NCBI RefSeq assembly: GCF_965233615.1 | Contig: NZ_OZ247495.1 | DNA from: Pelagibius sp028280305 | GTDB taxonomy: Bacteria; Pseudomonadota; Alphaproteobacteria; Kiloniellales; Kiloniellaceae | Length of the DNA stretch: 64,000 bases | Reading direction: 5' to 3' (one strand) | Shown: one piece after another, positions 53,143-60,788 of the stretch | How positions within the stretch are numbered: the first letter of the stretch is position 1 | How the letters are laid out: each line of letters starts with the position of its first letter | Made by a program: the position numbers and the translations under genes | Notes under the pieces: model-generated | What the model saw: the letters and a program-made list of their open reading frames with translations, nothing else | Told to the model about the DNA's origin: nothing | Database searches by the model: none

Positions 53143-53844
53143 ATGACCTACCCGATCATCACCACCGACGAGAGGCGTGTGCCACTGGTCCTCGAGGGCG
53201 ATACCGACAGTATCTGCCTGACACCCCTTCAGCCTCTGGTCGACGTTGGTTTGGGCGAAGATCCTCTGGCCCGCCCCTTGTTTCCACGTCCGTTCCTTCG
53301 CGAAGGCGAGAACGACATCACACGAATTGCTCCGGGGCGCCTACGTGCGGACGGTGAAGTCATCGGAGTTACAGGTCAGATCTTGGACGACGAGGGTCGG
53401 CCACTGCGCCATACGCTGGTTGAAATGTGGAACGCCAACACGCATGGCCGCTACACTCATGTCCATTGCCCGGAATCAACCGGCCCTCTCGACCCGAACT
53501 TTCACGGCTGCGGGAGAACTCTGACTGATGGAGAGGGCCGTTATCAGTTCATCACCATAAAACCTGGCCCTTACCTTGCTGAGTCGGAGATCGATTGGTG
53601 GCGACCTTCGCATCTGCATTTCTCAGTTTTTGGCGGTGGCACGCGTCTAGTCACGCAAATGCTGTTTCCCGACGATGCCATGATTCAGAAAGACCTCATT
53701 TGGCTCCACGTGCTGGACGAAGCCCGGCGGACACGCATGATCGCTGAGACCTGCGAGAATTATACCAATGAGAGCGACGTCAGGTGCTTCACGTTCAACA
53801 TTGTTGTACGTGGCCCGCTTCAGTCGGTCATGGAAGACGGCTGA
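53143..53844 (+). CDS. pcaH: Protocatechuate 3,4-dioxygenase beta-subunit-like protein
   Basis: A 233-residue catalytic subunit. All four non-haem Fe(III) ligands are recognisable: Tyr104 ('HGRYTH'), Tyr144 ('PGPYLA'), His157 and His159 ('RPSHLHFSV'). The segment between the two Tyr ligands ('VHCPESTGPLDPNFHGCGRTLTDGEGRYQFITIKPGPY') is normal, but the usual 'RYRHKND' is 'RYTHVHC', so ring specificity may differ. It would open an ortho-dihydroxy aromatic acid. The later genes pcaB, pcaC and pcaD are not in the window, while the final CoA-transferase and thiolase are (34250-37099). Confidence 0.88.
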   Translation: MTYPIITTDERRVPLVLEGDTDSICLTPLQPLVDVGLGEDPLARPLFPRPFLREGENDITRIAPGRLRADGEVIGVTGQILDDEGRPLRHTLVEMWNANTHGRYTHVHCPESTGPLDPNFHGCGRTLTDGEGRYQFITIKPGPYLAESEIDWWRPSHLHFSVFGGGTRLVTQMLFPDDAMIQKDLIWLHVLDEARRTRMIAETCENYTNESDVRCFTFNIVVRGPLQSVMEDG

Positions 53845-54030
53845 CAGAACCCTGTTGTGAGCCGTGCCTACAGGAGTTTGCAACAGGGCAGGTCATTGGA
53901 ACGACTCTGAAGGGGTGCATGCCGAAAGGCAGGGAAAAGCGAACCCTTTCTGAAGGTGCGCTGATCGTCAGTTCGACGACTGATGCAAAGACGCCCGGTG
54001 TGTTTGGGAAATCTCGCAAAGGATGCCTCG

Positions 54031-54618
54031 ATGAGTATTTTCTTGTTCAAGACAGGTGCTCCCGCACTCCTAGCGGCCGGTTTGTTGGCCGCTTCGACGG
54101 CGCCTGTGGCGGCGGCAGACTACAAGATCGGCCCAGCTCACTCCTTCGTGGAGTTCAAAACGCTGCATCTCGGCTTCAGTTGGCTGCATGGCCGGTTCAA
54201 CACGGTCGAGGGGAGTTTGAAGTTCGATCCATCGGCCGGACCGGAGACACAAGAAATCGAAGTGATCATCGATACTGCCTCTGTCGACACCAACCATGCC
54301 GAGCGCGACAAGCATCTGCGTAGCTCGGACTTCCTCAATGTGGAGGAGTATCCGACCGCCACCTTCAAGAGCACCGGCTATGATGGCGATGAGGATGGTG
54401 GCACCTTGACCGGTGAACTCACTCTGCACGGAGTCACAAAGCCCATCTCTTTCGAAATCAAGAAGATTGGTGAGGGCGACGATCCCTGGGGCGGATACCG
54501 GGCCGGCTTCGAAGGAAGCTACACACTCACCCGCAGCGACTTTGGGATGGACTACGACCTTGGGCCTGGTGCGCTCGAGGTCGAGCTCGGCATCTATGTC
54601 GAGGCGATCCGTCAGTAG
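54031..54618 (+). CDS. YceI-family periplasmic protein
   Basis: A 195-residue lipocalin-like protein. The ATG has AAAGGA upstream, and the signal peptide ends near 'APVAAA'. 'YKIGPAHSFVEFKTLHLGFSWLHGRFNTVEGSLKFDP', 'IDTASVDTNHAERDKHLRSSDFLNVEEYPTATFKSTG' and 'TLTGELTLHGVTKPISFEI' are the standard YceI signatures. YceI proteins bind polyprenoid or amide ligands. It is followed directly by a cytochrome b561 gene, a common pairing. Confidence 0.92.
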   Translation: MSIFLFKTGAPALLAAGLLAASTAPVAAADYKIGPAHSFVEFKTLHLGFSWLHGRFNTVEGSLKFDPSAGPETQEIEVIIDTASVDTNHAERDKHLRSSDFLNVEEYPTATFKSTGYDGDEDGGTLTGELTLHGVTKPISFEIKKIGEGDDPWGGYRAGFEGSYTLTRSDFGMDYDLGPGALEVELGIYVEAIRQ

Positions 54619-54634
54619 CGGCGGGAGGCGGCTC

Positions 54635-55171
54635 ATGCTGCGCAACACGCCGGGTCGCTATGGAGTCGTGACCAAGACCCTCCACTGGCTGATCGCCCTG
54701 GGCGTCATCGGGGTGATATGGCTGGGCTGATGGATGGTCGGTCTTAGCTACTACGACAGCTGGTACAACCGGGGCCTAGAGTTGCACCGTGCAATCGGCA
54801 TGGTGCTGTTGGGGCTCGCGTTCCTATTCGGATGCTGGAAGCTCCTCTCGCCCTCTCCAATGCTTCAGAGTGAGCTTAGTCCCTGGGAAAAGCTTGGGGC
54901 CAAAACTGCTCACATCATTCTGCTTCTGGCCATGTTTGCAATCCCTGTCACAGGCTATGTGATTTCGACGTCGGCCGGACAGGGCTTCTCGACCTTCGGT
55001 CTTTTCGAGTTTCCCGCGCTGCTAACAACTTCTGAGAACACCCGAGATCTCGCCACTGCTGCCCATTACTACCTTGCCTATGGGCTTATCGTCGTTGTCG
55101 CGGTCCATGCTGGTGCCGCATTGAAGCATCAGTTTGTCGACAAACACGGCACTCTGATGCGCATGCATTAG
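54635..55171 (+). pseudogene. Cytochrome b561 with an in-frame TGA
   Basis: The ATG at 54635 follows GGGAGG. The reading frame gives 'YGVVTKTLHWLIALGVIGVIWLG', then TGA (54728-54730), then 'WMVGLSYYDSWYNRGLELHRAIGMVLLGLAFLFGCWKLL' to 'YGLIVVVAVHAGAALKHQF' in the same frame. Four candidate haem-ligand histidines (in TLHW, LELHR, KTAHI and VAVHAG) are preserved on both sides of the stop. A single TGG-to-TGA change is the simplest reading; the stretch could also restart at the ATG at 54734. The gene ends exactly at the left end of the IS5 element. Confidence 0.83.
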
Positions 55172-55936
55172 GTAGCGGACTCATAAGCTTCGCACCAGAT
55201 TCTGACAGCGGCGATTTTGATGAAGGCGAGGAAGGCATGTGATGTCTTGTCGTATCGGGTTGCGATGCGCCGAAGGATTTCTTGATACGGCCGATGAAGC
55301 GCTCGACCTTGTTGCGTTGACGATAGAGTTCCCGGTCGAATGGGATCGGTATCTTGCGGTCGGATTTGGAGGGGATCACCGCTTCCGCTCCCTTCTCCCA
55401 GATCAGGTTTCGAATGTGGTTGGCGTCGTATGCCTTGTCGGCCAGAACAGCCTGTCCGGGTTGCAAGTCCCCCAGCAGAAGCGGCGCCACCGGCCCGTCA
55501 TGGGCCTGTCCCGGCGTCAGGTGGACCTTCAACGGTAGCCCCCATTCATTGACCAGAACGTGGATTTTTGTGGTCAGACCGCCACGTGAACGACCCATGC
55601 ATCGTCGGGGATCGTTTTTTTGAGCGTGGCCCCGGCGTGATGCACGCGCACCGACGTGCCGTCGATCATCACCACATCGCCGTTGTGAGCATCCACCACC
55701 GCGTCCATGACCCGGTCCCAGACGCCGGCCCGGGTCCAGCGGCGGAAGCGGTTGTACACAGTGGTATAGGGGCCGTAGCGCCCGGGCAGGTCGCGCCACG
55801 GACAGCCGGTGCGCAACACGTAGAAGATGCCATTCAGAACCTGCCGGTCATCGCGCCGCTGCACACCCCTCACCTTGTTCGGCAGAATCGGTTGGATGAA
55901 CCGCCATTCCAGCTCCGTAAGATCATAGCGTGACAT
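55168..55936 (-). pseudogene. IS5-family transposase, two phases plus a C-terminal frameshift
   Basis: Phase 1 (55574-55936) starts 'MSRYDLTELEWRFIQPILPNKVRGVQRRDDRQVLNGIFYVLRTGCPWRDLP' and has 'VVMIDGTSVRVHHAGATLKK'. At the A-run near 55615 it switches to 'NDPRRCMGRSRGGLTTKIHVLVNEWGLPL', 'VLADKAYDANHIRNLI' and 'RNKVERFIGRIK'. A further shift near 55270 is needed to read the normal ending 'LRRIATRYDKTSHAFLAFIKIAAVRIW'. The first shift could be programmed, the second is probably a lesion. Confidence 0.83.
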
Positions 55937-56016
55937 GCTCTCCTCCGAACGCCAAACCAGACCATCACAGAATCACAAACCGCTGATCTTGAAAATAGAT
56001 TTATGAGTGCACTACC
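55171..56016 (-). mobile_element. IS5-family element
   Basis: Left end GGTAGCGGACTCATAA (55171-55186) and right end TTATGAGTGCACTACC (56001-56016) are inverted repeats with two mismatches. TA flanks both sides (55169-55170, 56017-56018). Insertion next to the cytochrome b561 stop preserved a TAG there. Confidence 0.88.
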
Positions 56017-56174
56017 TAGGCCATAGCACGCCGCGACGGCGATCTTGAATCCCTCGTTGCATCAGAGCGGCCGCGCCTGAACAGCGTGGTCGTTCAGGTG
56101 TGGACGCGCAAACTACGATCTAGCACGCCGCAATTCGATTCCAGATGCTTCCGTATGGCTTCCGGACACAGAAA

Positions 56175-56204
56175 AACGGCTTAGCGAGGTTTCACTAAGC
56201 CGTT
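56175..56204 (-). terminator. Terminator-like palindrome
   Basis: AACGGCTTAG / CTAAGCCGTT (10-bp perfect stem, 10-base loop). On the minus strand it continues into TTTTTCTG, so it would terminate leftward transcription. It lies between the IS5 and IS110 elements. Confidence 0.5.
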
Positions 56205-56408
56205 GTTGTAGTTGATGGTGTGGACGGCCCCCTCGATTGGCGTCTGGGCGCCATAATGGAGCTGTCATCGACTTCATTACGAGGAGGCCATCCATCATGA
56301 CGATTAGCACGGTCGGTCTTGACCTGGCAAAGAACGTCTTTCAGGTGCACGCCGTTGACCACAATGAAAGAGTTGTGGTTCGCAAACAACTGCGCCGCAA
56401 CAAGGTGC

Positions 56409-57461
56409 TAAAGCGTTTTGCGTTTGAAGTGAATCGGGGGATTCCCAAAGGGGCGGAAATGTGATTCACCATGTTTGGAGGTGGATCATGGGCAAGCCCT
56501 ATTCTCTGGATCTTCGCAAGCGGATCGTCAGCTACGTGGAAGAAGGCCACTCGGCGCGTGCAGCCGCAGGAGTGTTCGGTGTCTCTGCCAGCACGGCGGT
56601 GCGCCTTGCGGCAGCCCAGCGGCGCGATGCAACCTTGCGCCCAAGGCGCAGGGGCGTGCGCCGGGGACAGCGGGCAAGCTGGCGGCGCATATGGACTTTC
56701 TGATCGGGCAGGTGAAATCCGTGCCGGACATCGCGCTGCAGGAACTGGCCGAGGCGCTGAAAGAGGCCCGGGGCGTCGAGGTCCAGCTCTCCTCGATCCA
56801 CCGTGCTCTCGTGCGGGCCGGCTATTCATAAAAAAAAAGGCTGGTGGCGCTGGAGCGTAACCGCCCCGATGTGCGCGCCGCCCGCCATCTCTGGACCAGC
56901 CAGCGCCAGGCGCGCATGCGCAGCCAGCCCCATCGGCTGGTCTTCCTCGACGAGACTTCGGTCAAGACCAACCTGACGCGCCTGCGCGGCCGCGCGCCCC
57001 TCGGCGAGCGCCTCTACGGAGCCGCCCCCTTCGGCAAGTGGCGCACCCAGACCTTCATCGCCGGCCTGACCAGCGAGGAACTGATCGCCCCCTGGGTGAT
57101 CGAGGGGGCCATGAACCGACCTGCCTTCGAGACCTACGTCGAGACACAGTTGGCCCAGCTGCTCAATCCCGGCACCGTCGTCATCCTCGACAACCTCTCC
57201 ACCCACAAAAGCCCGCGCGCCGCCGAAACCCTGAAGCAGGCCAAGTCCTGGTTCCTCTTACTGCCGCCCTACAGCCCCGATCTCAATCCCATCGAGCAGG
57301 CCTTCTCAAAGCTCAAGGCCCACCTCCGGCGCATCGGCGCGAGAACCTACGACGATCTCATCGCCGCCATCGGCGATGTCTGTGCCCTCTACGCCCCCAC
57401 AGAGTGCCGCAACTTCTTCAAGGCTGCAGGATATGCATCAGATTAAAGGCAAAACGCTTTA
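56409..57461 (+). mobile_element. IS630-family element inside the IS110 transposase
   Basis: TAAAGCGTTTTGC at the left (56409-56421) is the inverted repeat of the right end GCAAAACGCTTTA, with TA duplicated (56409-56410 and 57460-57461). Insertion was precise: both halves of the host gene are in frame when it is removed. Confidence 0.88.
56488..57446 (+). pseudogene. IS630-family transposase, frameshifted
   Basis: 'MGKPYSLDLRKRIVSYVEEGHSARAAAGVFGVSASTAVRLAAAQR' starts at 56488. A frameshift near 56630 leads to 'APKAQGRAPGTAGKLAAHMDFLIGQVKSVPDIALQELAEAL', and a second switch at the A-run 56828-56837 leads to 'LVALERNRPDVRAARHLW'. The DDE motifs are 'LVFLDETSVKTNL', 'VVILDNLSTHKS' and 'PPYSPDLNPIEQAFSKLK'. 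The A-run switch may be programmed; the first is a lesion, so the element is probably inactive. Confidence 0.85.
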
Positions 57462-57913
57462 GCCTTTTTCACCGAGTTCCCGCCCTGCCTGGTTGGCATG
57501 GAAGCCAGCGGCTCTGCCCACCATTGGGCGCGCGAACTCAGGCTGTTGGGACACGAGGTGCGCCTGATGCCGCCGCACTATGTGAAACCCTATGTCAAAC
57601 GCGGCAAGAATGACGCGGCCGACGCGGAGGCCATCTGCGAGGCGGTGAGCCGGCCTTCGATGCGCTTTGTCCCGGTCAAGGGCACGGACCAGCAAGGCGT
57701 CTTGATGCTGCACCGGACCAGAAGCCTGTTGGTCCGCCAACGCACCATGCTGGCCAATGCTCTACGCTCTCACCTGTCGGAGTTCGGCATTGTGGTGGCC
57801 AAGGGCATCGAGAACATCGCCAAGTTGGCGACCATCGTCGAGACCGCGGGGAAAGACCACCTGCCGATGGCCGCCGTGGAAGCTCTCAGCGTGATCGTCG
57901 GCCAACTGCGCGA

Positions 57914-58213
57914 ATGGCTCTCCGACGCTCAGTCGATACCCACAAACCATCCAACCTCATCACCTGCCATGGCCGAGACCTCCCTTGTTGTCCGGACCAC
58001 CGCGACGCCGATCAATCCCTGTACTGGCGCTCCAAGGCGCAACCTCCCACCGGACATCCGTCGCGGCCGTCCCGCCGGGGCACCAGTCCGCAACAGGTGC
58101 TCGCAGGCACTGGGGGCCTTGGGTTGCTCCCGGCAGGCCGGCCCGGTCCAGCTAGTCTACATCCAAGACCAGCTCACCAACTTCCAAATGGTACGAGGGC
58201 CCGCAACCAACGA
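57914..58213. repeat. 300-bp repeat shared with 26230-26529 (IS110 end fragment)
   Basis: Contains the end and the first 19 codons of the minus-strand transposase of the IS110 element at 25.4-26.5 kb, now fused to the truncated IS1111-type transposase. Similarity stops at 58213, the same position as on the other copy. Confidence 0.9.
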
Positions 58214-58495
58214 AACCGACAATTACTTGCTGCAGCGGTTTGACTGAATCACCGGATTAGAATGGCGCTCTTGGCGGCAGCTACCAAATGAACAAGTTGC
58301 ACGTGTGCCAGTCACCTCTATGGTTCTTGAACTGTTTTCGACTCGAACCAACTCGACCCGACGCCACGCAAGCGCGTGCTGGCGCGGCTTGTCTGGCGTA
58401 TCTCACCTCAAGGCCTGTCACGTGTCGGCGCGCGTAGCAAAGGCTGAGGAAAAACGGCCGTGCGACCGTCGGATTGTGCAGCACGTTAAACAGAG
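58214..58495. other. Gap between the IS cluster and the iron-uptake operon
   Basis: No gene or clear structural feature seen; short frames on both strands have no family resemblance. Confidence 0.4.
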
Positions 58496-58812
58496 TTGAT
58501 GTTCATGTCCGGCCGTTTGCCCGCCGTCCCGCCCCGCTTCCTGACTTCCGCAACCCTCGATACGGGCGCCCTTGCCGCGATGAGCCAACCGAGCACGGTT
58601 GCGGCGCCCAGCCACATCACGAAAGCCGCGCCCTCCCCCGCCGCCAGGAGCGCCGCACCCGGTAGGAAAACAAGGACCCAGGCCAATCCCGCGAAGCGGC
58701 GGCCACGCGGCTGCAGCCCGAAGGCCCGCCGGCGTTTCGGATCGCTGGCAGTAAGATAAGAAAGTCCCGGAAGCGTGGCGGCCACCGCTACGAGGGTAAG
58801 AATCGCCGTCAT
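58496..58812 (-). CDS. Small membrane protein of a siderophore-uptake operon (DUF3325-like)
   Basis: A 105-residue protein with three hydrophobic segments ('ILTLVAVAATLPGLSYLTA', 'FAGLAWVLVFLPGAALLAAG', 'AFVMWLGAATVLGWLIAA') and a basic loop 'DPKRRRAFGLQPRGRR'. Layout and position after a PepSY protein match DUF3325, a family of unknown function in iron-uptake operons. The start overlaps the PepSY gene by 4 bases. Confidence 0.65.
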
Positions 58813-60395
58813 TCGGCAGCGACCCGATTCGCGCTCTGCGGCCTCTTTACCGGCCGTAGGCGCAGCCCGGTAGCGCCCAGGACAATGCCGACGCCGGCCA
58901 GGAGCAGCACGAGGTCGAAGACGACTATTGCGGCATTGCCATCGCTCAGCAGGCTTACCCAGCCGGCCCCGCCCATGGCCATGCGCAACAGCGGTAGCGC
59001 TATCAGCGAGGTGCCGAGCACCAGCCCATAGAGCCGCGCCAGGGCTCGGGAGTCACGAACCGCCAAGCCGGCAACAACTGCCAGAGCGCAGCCGATCAGG
59101 AAGCCGGCGGGGGTCCAGAACAGGGTGCTTGCGGCCGGCAGACTGAGGAAGAAGCCGATCCCACTGCCCGCCATGGCAATCGGCAGGCCATAGCCGAATA
59201 CCGGAACGGCGCGGGCCAGGCGGCGCCACAACAGGTCCTCCGCGCGCCGCTGCAGCCAGAGCTGCAGCCCGGTGAGAGTGACATAGCAGCCGACCAGACC
59301 CAAGGCGAACCAGACCGTTCGCGACAGCAGGCCGGCGAAGGTCCCGAAGTGCAGCGGTGGGATGAGGCCGAAGACCGCGCTGCCCAGCGAAGGCTTGGTG
59401 CCGAGGGCCGGCTTCGATCCCAGATGAACACCGGTCGCCCCTTCGAAAACCTGCTGTTCAGCGATGAGGTCGCCCTCGGCCGGCAGGTGAAAGACCGTCA
59501 CCGTGGCATCGGCCCGCCCCCAGTGATGCACCGAAAACCCACGCGGTACGGAGCCGGCGGCCTCGGCAGCGGCAGCGAGCATGGCATCCAGATCGGCCGT
59601 GGGCGCCGGCGTCGGATCCTCGGCCTCGCGCAGGCCCACCAGCCGCTCGAAAAACGCCATGCGGTCACCGCCGAAAGCCACCGTGCTGATGGTCGGCAGG
59701 CCGAGCGCGATGGCGAAGCTGAGGAAGGCGCCGGTAAAGGCCAGAACGAAGGCAAAGGGCAGCGCCCAGCTGCCCACCAGGTTGTGCCGGTCGCGCGCCG
59801 TCAGCAGCCGGCTCGAGAGACGCGGCGCAAGGAACAGGTCCTTGATCACATGACGGTGCATCAGGATCCCGGAGATGGCCGAGGCCAGCATCAGCAGGCC
59901 CAGCACACCGGTCGCGTAGAGCCCCCAGGGATCCGGCAGATGCAGGTTGACGTGCAATTCCACCAGGAACTCGTCCAGGGCGCCCCAGGGATCTGCGCCG
60001 AAGACCTCCGACGAAAAGCCCTCGCGCCGCGTCAGAACCTCATGGGTGACCGGGTGCAGCTCAAACAGGATGCCCTTTTCATCGATCTCGTCCTCGTCGT
60101 TTTGCGCATGCGTATGCAGGAAAGCGACGACGTGTCCGGCGGAGTTATGAAAGACGCTGATGTCTTCGTGGTAGTCGCCCGGCACCTGCGCGGCCAGGGT
60201 CCGCAGCGTGCCGTCAATCGGACGCGTGAAGGGTTCCTGGGCCTTCATGCCGCTGGCCGACCAGGAGCCGATTTCGAAGGCGAAAACGGCCACCGCGCCG
60301 GTCAGCAGAACGACATAGAGCAGCAGGCCCAGGATCGCGCCGGACCAGCCGTGGATCGCCACCAGCCGCTTGGTCCGCCGCTGTGACAAAGCCAT
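58809..60395 (-). CDS. PepSY-associated transmembrane protein (siderophore/iron uptake)
   Basis: A 528-residue inner-membrane protein. The first segment 'KRLVAIHGWSGAILGLLLYVVLLTGAVAVFAFEIGSW' carries the PepSY_TM signature (His-Gly-Trp-x-Gly). A periplasmic domain and several segments follow ('LYATGVLGLLMLASAISGILMHRHVIKDLF', 'LVGSWALPFAFVLAFTGAFLSFAIAL'), with more at the C-terminus. Such proteins act as ferric-siderophore reductases at the inner membrane. The start follows GAGGAGG. Confidence 0.9.
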   Translation of the reverse strand: MALSQRRTKRLVAIHGWSGAILGLLLYVVLLTGAVAVFAFEIGSWSASGMKAQEPFTRPIDGTLRTLAAQVPGDYHEDISVFHNSAGHVVAFLHTHAQNDEDEIDEKGILFELHPVTHEVLTRREGFSSEVFGADPWGALDEFLVELHVNLHLPDPWGLYATGVLGLLMLASAISGILMHRHVIKDLFLAPRLSSRLLTARDRHNLVGSWALPFAFVLAFTGAFLSFAIALGLPTISTVAFGGDRMAFFERLVGLREAEDPTPAPTADLDAMLAAAAEAAGSVPRGFSVHHWGRADATVTVFHLPAEGDLIAEQQVFEGATGVHLGSKPALGTKPSLGSAVFGLIPPLHFGTFAGLLSRTVWFALGLVGCYVTLTGLQLWLQRRAEDLLWRRLARAVPVFGYGLPIAMAGSGIGFFLSLPAASTLFWTPAGFLIGCALAVVAGLAVRDSRALARLYGLVLGTSLIALPLLRMAMGGAGWVSLLSDGNAAIVVFDLVLLLAGVGIVLGATGLRLRPVKRPQSANRVAAE

Positions 60396-60458
60396 GATGC
60401 CGCCTCCTCTTCTGTCGACTCGCCTTTCTTTGGCGCCGCCTTCGGCACCACGGCTGGA

Positions 60459-60752
60459 TCAGGAGCCGCCCCAGACAGCCCAAGCGGCAGCCGCGCCGTT
60501 GATCAGCAGCAGTCCCATAAGTAAGACGCTTGCGCGGCGTAGATTTTCAGCGAGACAGGCATAAAAAAAGCCGGCTGCCCAGATTGCCGGGAAGAAGATC
60601 AGCGGGAAGACCAGATGGTCGATCCCGGCCCGGCCTTCCGGAAACCACAGCGGCATCGCGGCCATGACCACAAAGGCCACCGCCAGGGCGACCGGCCCGG
60701 CCAGGATCCAGCGGAGGACGCCCGGTCGATTTCCAAGCCCTACCAACGCCAT
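60459..60752 (-). CDS. Small membrane protein of a siderophore-uptake operon (DUF3649-like)
   Basis: A 97-residue protein with three hydrophobic segments ('WILAGPVALAVAFVVMAAMPL', 'LVFPLIFFPAIWAAGFFYACL', 'ASVLLMGLLLINGAAAAWAV'). Its position between a TonB receptor and a PepSY protein is typical of DUF3649. The ATG at 60752 is preferred because GGAGG lies eight bases upstream; a start at 60767 would overlap that site. Confidence 0.7.
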   Translation of the reverse strand: MALVGLGNRPGVLRWILAGPVALAVAFVVMAAMPLWFPEGRAGIDHLVFPLIFFPAIWAAGFFYACLAENLRRASVLLMGLLLINGAAAAWAVWGGS

Positions 60753-60788
60753 TCGCAAATCCTCCATTGGTGTCAGATATCATGCACA

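Larger units (their letters stand above)
56230..57913 (+). mobile_element. IS110-family (IS1111-type) element, split and 3'-truncated
   Basis: Its transposase starts at 56297, is interrupted by an IS630 element at 56409-57461, and stops matching the family at about 57913, where a fragment of a different IS110 element begins. The left limit is approximate. Confidence 0.75.
56297..57913 (+). pseudogene. IS1111-type transposase, interrupted and truncated
   Basis: The N-terminal part 'MTISTVGLDLAKNVFQVHAVDHNERVVVRKQLRRNKVL' (56297-56410) joins, after removal of the IS630 element and one TA, to 'AFFTEFPPCLVGMEASGSAHHWARELRLLGHEVRLMPPHYVKPYVKRGKNDAADAEAICEAVSRPSM' (from 57462). The DEDD domain and part of the middle region are present to 'IVGQLREWL'; the Transposase_20 domain is missing. 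It resembles the transposase at 8781. Confidence 0.87.
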
